From: Glandiceps talaboti
Taxonomy: Eukaryota > Hemichordata > Enteropneusta > Spengelidae
Direction of reading: 5' to 3'
Assembly: GCF_964340395.1 (NCBI RefSeq)
Contig: NC_135552.1
Span: 21,084,181-21,148,180, forward strand
Length of the DNA: 64,000 nucleotides
Made by a program: the position numbers and the translations under genes. The notes beneath the pieces were generated by a model. It did no database searches. It was given only the letters and a program-made list of their open reading frames with translations, and was not told the DNA's origin. Shown here in pieces: positions 12,191 through 64,000 of this stretch (the stretch's first letter is position 1; the number at the start of each line of letters is the position of its first letter).

Positions 12191-12808
12191 CTCGCTACCT
12201 TCGCTACGTAGCGGAGAGCTAAAATAAAACCGATTCAACCCCATATCTTGCACTAGATGCACTTTTCCATGGCGACTATGGGTCGATCGGTCGATCTATC
12301 GTCTTTTTATTGGATTCCTGTTAACAAGCCTTCCCCAGCTTCTCCACACAATTGGTGTGTTTCAGCCACCCTTTGTTGAATAACTTCCGTCCTAAAAGAA
12401 TGCTTTGTTCGTGTACAAGTGTCGTTGTCGCCGCAACGACTGTAGAAGACGTCGACACTTGGTTATACTTTCCAGAGAGGACGCTGTTCCGCAAAATATT
12501 AAGGCGAGCGAAAATAAAAATATTTTTTTACTCAAAATTTGGGTCAGTCAGGTAACGAGAAACAAAATAAATAGGGCCACCCTTACAAATATGCTCGAAT
12601 AATTTCATTCCCTGTCACAGTGTAGAATTCTCAAAAACAAATGTTAATTTCTTCAAGTGCAAATAAATATCGGAGAATTCCAACATTACGACGACTTAAA
12701 GAATGAGAAAGCAAAATTTATGTTGTTAGAAATGTTTTGCTTCGAAATTCAACATCGACAGATCCTTGAGAATTACATTGAATAAGAAAAACTGTTAGAA
12801 ACATCCAA

Positions 12809-12935
12809 TTATTCCTCGGACAATTCCAGAATGGAATCTCTTACCATTACCCATTCAACAAGCAAAGGCAATAGACAGTTTCAAATCTGCCCTCTCCAGC
12901 ATTGATATCACCGATCTCATAGATCGTAAGCTTAC
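12809..12935 (+). mobile_element. LINE reverse-transcriptase C-terminal fragment
   Basis: In frame from about 12817 it reads RTIPEWNLLPLPIQ, then IDSFKSALSSI. The R-T-I-x-x-W-N-x-L-P...SFK pattern is characteristic of the end of ORF2 in CR1/Jockey-like non-LTR retrotransposons. Only about 40 codons remain. Confidence 0.7.
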
Positions 12936-12957
12936 TCACCTGAACACCGGTGAGATC

Positions 12958-13090
12958 AATACAGTTGCTAGTTAACTAAATACATAGACCACACATTGTG
13001 TGTACTCTAACACAGTTGCTAGTTACAGTAACTAAATACACTGACCACGTTCTGTGAACTCTAACTAGTTCACTAAATACATAGAATTTG
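12958..13090. repeat. 54-bp minisatellite, duplicated copy
   Basis: About two and a half units with CTAGTTAACTAAATACATAG and CCACACATTGTGTGTACTC, the same repeat as in the gene A intron. Confidence 0.85.
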
Positions 13091-13127
13091 AACTCTAACC
13101 CTAAACCCACTTTTATATAATTTAAAG

Positions 13128-13174
13128 GTGAAAATGAGTGGTGTCACGGATACGTATATAACGTTTCAGTAGAG
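13128..13174 (+). pseudogene. Pseudo-exon copy of gene A exon 7948-7992
   Basis: 47 nt against 45 nt in gene A. Begins GTGAAAATGAGTGGTGTCAC after an AG and ends in gag/gtaagt. Reads VKMSGVTDTYITFQ then an in-frame TAG, owing to a 2-nt net insertion. The donor is GT, unlike the GC donor of the gene A exon. Confidence 0.85.
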
Positions 13175-13345
13175 GTAAGTCGCTTGTCGTAGATTTTCAG
13201 ATAACTACGTTGTACTACAGTAGTTCGGATATAATCATATAGCATCGTACATTATCATAATGATTGTTTTGATTTAAATATAGCATCGTACTATGCTACA
13301 ATGTCTATATATTAGAGATGAAAAGTATGTGTGTGAGGGGGGTGT

Positions 13346-13452
13346 CTGTCTGTCTGTATGTATGTATGTATGTATGTATGTATGTATGTATGTATGTATG
13401 TATGTATGTATGTATGTATGTATGTGTGTATGTATGTATGTATGTATGTATC
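13346..13452. repeat. (TGTC)n(TATG)n microsatellite
   Basis: Starts as a few TGTC units and continues as about 24 TATG units with one TGTG interruption. ORFs through it are artefacts. Confidence 0.95.
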
Positions 13453-13569
13453 ATCGTTTCTTTTCCAAAAACAGTTGGCTCAATTCAAACAAAATTTGGT
13501 GCACCTATTTTTGTAGGATAATGGCTAGAACTGATTAGGGTTTGGTAAACATGCCATAAATATAAAAGA

Positions 13570-14330
13570 GCTATGTACTAAATTAACGATTTTAGGTAAT
13601 TACGCTATATCCATATAAAGTTTGATAACATAGCTTGTAGTTTTAATGACTTATTTGCATAGTTAATTATTTTCATTAATTAGGCTATAACTTAAGAATG
13701 CACACTTCAAATTTAATATAATTTGGCAAATACTTCAAACATAAGACAGGGTACATGTCCTAAAAAGCTTGTTCGTATATTTTCCTTAGTGTTAATTTTG
13801 CATTATTAATGATTTCCAGTAATTAGGCTATACATAAAATGTGCAAGCATCACGTTCCGTATAATTTGGTATGTATATTCACATGACGCCTGGGTGCACG
13901 TCTCATAAAGCTTGCTGGTGTAACACTTAGTTCTAGTGAGTCATTTGCATAATTAATGATTTTCAGTAATTAGGCTGTACCTTAGAATGCACCCTTCGAA
14001 TTTAATATAATAAGAAAGTGCAAAGCTTCTAAAAAGCTTTGTGATGTAGCTTTTAGTTTTGATGATTCATTTGCATAATTAATGATTCTCAGTAATTAGG
14101 TTATATCTTCAAATGCATACTTCAAATTCTATTAATTTGATACATACTTCAAACATAACTAATCCCACATGTTCTGAAAAGCTCTGTGATTTAGCTTTTA
14201 GTTTTAACGACTTGTGCATAATTAATGAGTGTCAGTAATTAGGCTATATCTTACAAGTGCGCTCTTAAGATTCAATAAATTTTGGTGTATGTACTTCAAA
14301 CATAACAATTATATGTCATATATGTTCTGT
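13570..14330. repeat. Satellite-like array, ~140-bp monomer
   Basis: About five or six diverged units. Each contains TTTGCATAATTAATGATT, CAGTAATTAGGCTATA, a CTTCAAATTTAATATAATTTG-like stretch and CCTAAAAAGCTT...TAGCTTTTAGTTTT. Related monomers occur in gene B intron 11 (about 29840-30110) and gene C intron 11 (about 59300-59560). Confidence 0.75.
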
Positions 14331-14889
14331 TGCATTCCAACAAGGATTGTGTGTAGGAACGAAAATCTAAACACTTTGCCCTTACAGAAGGCATTCAGTT
14401 TACATCTGGTGTAAAGGTGGGACAGGTTTTCAATATCAACTGTCCTGTATATTTCTTATAAATCACAGTCAATAGACAGAATGAGATGAATTGCAAATCA
14501 AAGATAGTGTTTACTTATTAATAAGTATCACGGCACGAAAATATTCGGAGGACTGATATAATATTTACATATCAATCGAGATGAGTGCAAAGATGGCATC
14601 GACAGTATCTTGTTGGATCCTTGGTTCATTATTTAAACCATTATTAGTTATCAACGTCACCACACATCTAAGTACTGTCTAAGATTATTATCACGAGTGT
14701 AAAATATACTTGTGTAAGAATAACATGGACTCCACCAGTGAGCTGAACTGGGGTAGAGTTAAAATATGGATAATTGGTCCCTTTATGTATACTATTAGAA
14801 TTTAGATATTTTCTATGAGGTTAGACATACCTATGATCATTTATAGTTTGGTCAGCCTTGCGCCCTCTTGTGGTACACACTGTAAATAA

Positions 14890-16029
<1,140 letters not shown>

Positions 16030-16030
<1 letters not shown>

Positions 16031-16620
16031 GGTCTTGACGACAATGTTCAAGTACTCAGTGGCTTCAAATAATGTGTATGGTGTTAAATTTTATGTCTCT
16101 AAATGGCCTCCTTCATGTCCTTGTTTTCAAAAAAAGTGTTCATCATGGTAGGCGTATCACACACCCGCCCCCGACACCCCATCCCACACCCTCCCCAAAA
16201 TCGATCATGGGGATGCTGTTTCTGCACACGATTGAAGGGGGAACTTGCTGGTTAAGTATCAGCTAAGTATAGGTTACAGACCTATGCGAGATCGCTCTTT
16301 GCAATGCCCCATTTTTGGTAAAGAAATCCCACATGTATGGACGCTAAAGTCAATTGCCATTGTTTTTTACTATTGATGTAATGTACATCTCCAAAATGCG
16401 GGAAGTGGAGGGGTGTTACGTATAATTGCACATATAATAATATGTGTATTCCTTTGGGGGGTTACGACAATTCTTGGGTTCATTTCGGGAGCGATGGAAT
16501 TTTTTGGAGAGTGAGAGGAAGGGGGTCTTTGAAAATCAAAATAATGTTCTTCTCAGCCCACCCCACCCCCGTAAATTCTGCACGTTTTCTAAGTGGTTTC
16601 TCCCTAAACTAAACACATCC
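16030..16620. repeat. Dispersed repeat shared with gene B intron 4
   Basis: Matches 22290-22760 in order: TGTTCAAGTACT-like, CTCTAAA(T/A)GG, TTTTCAAAA, CACACCCTCCCCA, GATGCTGTTTCT, AAGTAT-AGGTTACA, then two G-rich stretches and a C-run ending GTAAATTCT. A 150-bp remnant is at 53040-53190 in gene C. Structure of the full element is unresolved. Confidence 0.65.
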
Positions 16621-17104
16621 CCACACTACTAAAACAAAGACCTACTATGTAAAGCAATCAACGTGGTCCAACGTGCCAATGTCCTTGGTAAACATCTTGG
16701 GGGCATATATAGCTTTTTTTCAAATGATAGCAACGAAATACTGTCAAGTGATATTTACTAGTAAAACGTGAAGCTCGCTTTTACTTCCACTCAAGAGTTG
16801 CAATTTCGTCTGTTTGTTTTTGTTGTTGTGAAAGCAGACCGTCCTTATTTATTGGTACCACTTTCTTTTACGTCCTTTGTGAAGAGAAGTGATTCACTGC
16901 TTAAGTTGTGTACTTTTATCCAACTATCGAACGATAAAATTCTCCATTTTATAACGGATGAAAAACGCCCCTTAGTGAATCACAATAACAAGACTTCGCA
17001 GCTTTCCCGTCATATTTGGTCCTGTACGCCAGTGACATAAAGACAGTTCCAAGGGAACCGTTGTTTTACATGACAGCTCGAGGGCTTGGATTGAAGATTC
17101 AAAG
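16560..17104 (+). promoter_or_regulatory. Upstream (promoter-proximal) region of gene B
   Basis: This region of about 540 bp is conserved upstream of gene C (46382-46901), sharing CATCTTGGGGGCATA, ATACT-TCAAGTGA, CCACTCAAGAGTTGC, TCTTTTACGTCCT, AAGTGATTCACTGCT and AGTTCCAAGGGAACC up to the start codon. It includes the inverted repeat GTTCC-AAG-GGAAC at 17046-17058, 47 nt before the ATG. Gene B has about 40 nt extra near 17000-17040. Duplication of the promoter with the gene suggests similar expression of B and C; the transcription start is not visible. Confidence 0.6.
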
Positions 17105-44195
<27,091 letters not shown>

Positions 44196-44229
44196 CGGAC
44201 GATTGTGATGTTAGTAGAAGTGTCTGACG

Positions 44230-45260
44230 TAATCAACACAAGTCAAGATCGTACAATTACGAAGCAATGTATATTCGTGTTTGAGATCCTAAAATTACGA
44301 TGCAATGTGTATTCCAGTGTTTGAGATGTTAACCTTACGATGCAATGTATATTCCAGTATTTGATATTATAAAATTATCATGCAATATGTATTCTTGTCC
44401 ACTCTTTGATTCTAAAAAGTATGATACAATATATATTCAATGTTTTAGATATTAAAATCACGATGTAATATATTAGCTAAGATAAACTTGATGCCTAAAA
44501 AAGGAGTTCGTCTTTAAAATACATATACACATGTACCATAGATAATTCTCCTATAAAAACAAACTTGTATGGAGTAGGAAATGTACAAATGAAAAGATAA
44601 AACAATAAAAAATGAAATGAGGATAAAATTTGTTCAAGAACTTAACCTGGCTTAACCTGAAAATAGCACCAATAGTTATGAAGGTTCAGAATCTGTACTT
44701 ATACAATATAATTAAGTGGCACAGGTTATAACTGATATACAACTAAAAGTTTGATTCCTAAAAATTACATATTTACTGTAGTAACTGTTTCCTCTATGTT
44801 ATTTGTTTGCTATATATATTCAACTGTGTATGAAATGTTAGAATTACGATGTAATGTATATGCAAATTGTGTTTGAACTGTTTGAATCTTAGAATTGCGA
44901 TGCTATGTATTCGATTGTATTTGATACTGCTTGTCGTGTTTGAAATCTTAGAATTACGATGCAATGTGCTGTGTTTGAAATGCTTGAAATCTAGAATTAC
45001 AATGCAATGTAATGTTTGAAATCTTGTAACTACAATGCAATGTGTTGTATTTGAAATTTTATAATAACGATGCAATGTATATATTGTGTTTGAACTGTTT
45101 GAAATCTTGGAATTACAATGCAATGCGTTGTGTTTCAGCTGTTTGAAATCTTAGAGTTACGTATACGATGCAATGTGTTCAATTGTGTTTGAACTGTTTG
45201 AAATCTTAGAATTACAATGTAATGTATATGCAATTGTGTATGGAATTTTAGCATGATGCA
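44230..45260. repeat. Tandem repeat in the 3' flank of gene B
   Basis: Two clusters (44230-44470 and 44810-45260) of imperfect ~50-56-bp units with TTAGAATTACGATGCAATGT, then ATATTC(A/C)... and GTGTTTGAACTGTTTGAAAT. No coding content; reverse ORFs are artefacts. Confidence 0.83.
44604..44609 (+). terminator. Candidate polyadenylation signal of gene B
   Basis: AATAAA about 410 nt after the gene B stop. The intervening sequence is the first part of a 56-bp repeat. Confidence 0.45.
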
Positions 45261-45356
45261 CTCAATATGTGTATAAATTCTTTGATGTACAATATGGTAC
45301 ACCTTTTCACTTTGTGTCCGAAACATTTCTAAGTTCCTGAACTGCACGTAATAAAC

Positions 45357-45490
45357 TGTGGATTGTAAAACGTGACCCTCCTCCAAATATTATAATGCAA
45401 AATATGACCCCCCAAAAAACAGGTTTGTAAAATGTGACAAACCCCCCCCCCATTCCTCTGGCCATCCCCCTGTAAATACTGAAGGCTCCT
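45357..45490. mobile_element. GGGAGC-family fragment, inverted
   Basis: GTAAAACGTGACCCTCCT, repeated AATATGACCCCC units, a C-run, then CCTGTAAATACTGAAGGCTCC at the right end. Confidence 0.6.
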
Positions 45491-45499
45491 TTACCTAAT

Positions 45500-45673
45500 G
45501 TGTGTCTCATTTTTTCAGACAGGCACATCATTAGCCTTATATGTGTGTGATTTACTTCCATACATGCATATTTGCATTATGTGTGTGTCATTTACTTGTA
45601 TGCATGCATATTTGCGTTATTTGTGTATTTCATTTACTTCCATACAAGCATCATTTGCCCTATGTGTGTGTGT

Positions 45674-45712
<39 letters not shown>

Positions 45713-46345
45713 ATTTACTTCCACACATGCATCATTTGCCTTTCGTGTGTGTCATTTATCTCCATATTACATATGTATGTATATGTTACACCCAATCTGT
45801 GAAATTGCCCAATTCATGAAATGGGTAGGTAACTTTGCCCAGTTCATGAAAAGTCAATCGTGTTGCCCAGGTTATGAAGTGGGTATTTTAAGATATGCCC
45901 AGTACGTGAAGTGGGCATCTTTTATAGGACACACACAAAACAGAATACGAATCAAACAACTTTATTATCATGTATTTACAAACTCATCACTTCACAATTA
46001 ATATTTTATAATAATTCAGTGCAGCTTGTGTTTTTAATAGAGTTCGATAATCAACACCCACTTCAAAACTCTTCCCTAAAAATTTCATTTCGCTCCTTTT
46101 TAGATCATAATCTATACTCTTATTTGCATAAGTGATTATTTCATGAACTGGGCAAAGTTACATGCACATTTCATGAATTGGGCAGTTTCACGGATTGGGT
46201 GTAACATATACATGCATGACTGATTTGCATTATGTGTGTGTCATTTATTTCCATATATGTCACTGAGTTATTTGCCATTATGTTTGTGTAAGTTACTTTC
46301 ATGCATGTGCTATTTACCTTTGTATGTGTGTCACTTACGATAGTA
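45500..46345. repeat. TGTGTGTCATTTACTTCCA minisatellite, interrupted
   Basis: Units of about 43-49 bp (TGTGTGTCATTTACTTCCAT, ACATGCATCATTTGCATTA) at 45500-45775 and again at 46215-46345, split by the foldback element. Includes a (GT)n core at 45665-45711. The 167-aa ORF across it is low-complexity artefact. Confidence 0.83.
45779..46211. mobile_element. 433-bp foldback MITE in minisatellite
   Basis: Ends GTATATGTTACACCCAATC and inverse, with arms of about 70 bp continuing through GCCCAATTCATGAAATG and TAACTTTGCCCAGTTCATGA. The interior has more GCCCA-TTCATGAA-GTGGG repeats and no ORF. Target duplication is unclear because flanks are ATGTATG-like simple sequence. Confidence 0.85.
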
Positions 46346-46381
46346 TGTGTAAATCAATTATTTTACATTCGGCGCCTCGTC

Positions 46382-46901
46382 ACCCCACCCCGGTAAATTT
46401 GACACGTTCTCTCAGTGGTTTCTCCCTAGACTAAACACGTCCGGCCACACTACTAATACAAAGACTACACTGTGTAACCGATCAACGCGTCCAATAAATC
46501 AAATTTAAAAAAAAAAAAAAAACCCGTTCAAATGTCATTTGTGAACATCTTGGGGGCATAGCTTGTTTCAAATGATGGCAACGAAATACTTTCAAGTGAC
46601 ATTTACATTTACAGTATTCGTAAAATGTGACATTCGCTTTTACTACCACTCAAGAGTTGCGATTTAGTATGTTTGTTTTACTTGACAAGCAGGCGGTACG
46701 AATCTATTGTTGAACACTCTCTTTTACGTCCTCTAAATAAGTGATTCACTGCTAACTTGTGTACTTTATACCATCCATCAAACGATATAATTCTCCCTTT
46801 TACAACGGAAGAAAAACGCCCCTCAGTGAATCACAACATAAAAAGAGTTCCAAGGGAACCATTGTTTTACATGACATAGGGCTTGAATTGAAGATTCAAA
46901 G
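46382..46901 (+). promoter_or_regulatory. Upstream region of gene C (copy of gene B promoter region)
   Basis: Collinear with 16560-17104, including GTTCC-AAG-GGAAC at 46847-46859, 42 nt before the ATG. It marks the left boundary of the B-to-C duplication near 46380 (16555 in the B copy). Contains an A16 run at about 46507. Confidence 0.6.
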
Positions 46902-63164
<16,263 letters not shown>

Positions 63165-64000
63165 GTAAGTCTCTCTTATAATGGTCATTCACACAGTTAC
63201 AGAGATAACCATCATCTCTACAGTAAGTCACTTCTGTAGTAGTCAGTCACACAGTCAAAGAGACAACCACCATCTGTACAGTAAGTCATTATTATAGTGG
63301 TCATTCACACAGTTACAGAGACAACCATCATCTCTACAGTAAGTCACTATTATAGTGGTCAGTCACACAGTTACAGAGACAACCACCATCTGTACAGTAA
63401 GTCACTATTATAGTGGTCAGTCACACAGTTACAGAGACAACCATCATCTCTACAGTAAGTCACTATTATAGTGGTCAGTCACACAGTTACAGAGACAACC
63501 ACCATCTCTACAGTAAGTCACTATTATAGTGGTCAGTCACACAGTTACAGAGACAACCACCATTTGTACATTAAATCACTCTTGTAGTGGTCAGTCACAC
63601 AGTTACAGAGACACCCACCATCTCTACAGTAAGTCACTCCTGTAGTGGTCATTCACTCAGTTACAAAGACAACCATTCTCTCTACAGTAAGTCAATCCTA
63701 TAGTGGTCAGTCACACAGTCAAAGAGACAACCACCATGTGTACAATAAGTCGCTATTATAGTTGTCATTCAAACAGTTACAGTGACAACCCCCATCTGTA
63801 CAGTAGGTCACTCCTATAGTGGTCAGTCACACAGTTACAGAGACAACAACCATCTGTACATTAAGTCACTCCTATAGTAGTCAGTCACACAGTTACAGAG
63901 ACAGCAACCATCTGTACAGTACGTCACTCTTGCAGTGTTCAGTCACATAGTTGAAGAGAAAACCACCATTTGTACAGTAAGTCACTCTTATAGCGGTCAG
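63165..64000 (+). repeat. 58-bp splice-donor minisatellite, gene C (at least 14 copies)
   Basis: Fourteen full units in strict 58-bp register (63165, 63223, ... 63977) run off the window. Most begin GTAAGT after CTGTACA or CTCTACA. A minority carry changes such as TTAAAT, ATAAGT, GTAGGT, TTAAGT or GTACGT. Same unit as gene B 33645-34005, expanded. Confidence 0.93.

Larger units (their letters stand above)
8660..12600 (+). other. Intergenic region downstream of gene A
   Basis: Contains the gene A 3' UTR and polyadenylation signal, the foldback insertion at 9719-9768 and a direct duplication at 11806-12190. The remaining short ORFs (including 12352-12602) lack domain signatures, and no paralogue of them is visible. 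No gene is supported here. Confidence 0.6.

Noticed and set aside
45498-46001. 167-aa ORF rich in Cys-Val and His
   Set aside because: Made of a GT-rich minisatellite and a foldback element; no start context, domain or splice partner.

Overview
The window is intron-rich, AT-rich animal nuclear DNA. It has canonical GT-AG introns (one GC-AG), abundant microsatellites, short inverted-repeat transposons and decayed LINE fragments. Domain content and texture suggest a marine invertebrate (a deuterostome such as a hemichordate or cephalochordate is plausible), but nothing here fixes the species. No prokaryotic-style operon, CRISPR array or convincing RNA gene was seen.

All recognisable coding sequence is on the + strand and belongs to one family: single-pass type I membrane proteins with alternating LDL-receptor class A (LDLa) and MAM domains. 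Three tandem copies are present. Gene A (56-8659) is only the 3' end of a gene entering from the left: last MAM part, LDLa, transmembrane segment and cytoplasmic tail. Gene B (17105-44195) is complete: 30 coding exons, 4377 nt, 1458 residues, with every splice phase closing. Its order is signal peptide, (LDLa-MAM) x6, a seventh atypical LDLa, transmembrane helix, short tail. Gene C (46902-63164 and beyond) is a close, recent copy of gene B; its first 16 coding exons lie in the window, in register with B at an offset of about 29.8 kb. C carries a 1-nt deletion in exon 4 that breaks the frame.

Layout: 1-8660 gene A tail, with a 54-bp minisatellite and a 2-kb TIR element in one intron; 8660-17104 intergenic, containing a decayed partial duplicate of gene A's 3' end, LINE debris and satellite; 17105-44195 gene B; 44196-46901 intergenic, with 3'-flank repeats and a foldback element; 46380-46901 a copy of gene B's upstream region; 46902-64000 gene C.

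The proteins probably sit at the cell surface or in endocytic membrane. LDLa modules bind Ca2+ and ligands, MAM domains mediate adhesion or oligomerisation, and both A and B end in an LDL-receptor-like internalisation motif (DNPxYG). The least expected observations are two intronic arrays that start exactly at coding-exon 5' splice sites and repeat the splice site itself (58-bp units after exon 16 of B and C; a second array after exon 25 of B), a GC-AG intron in A with a GT-bearing pseudo-exon relic downstream, and several transposon insertions whose empty sites survive in the sister copy.
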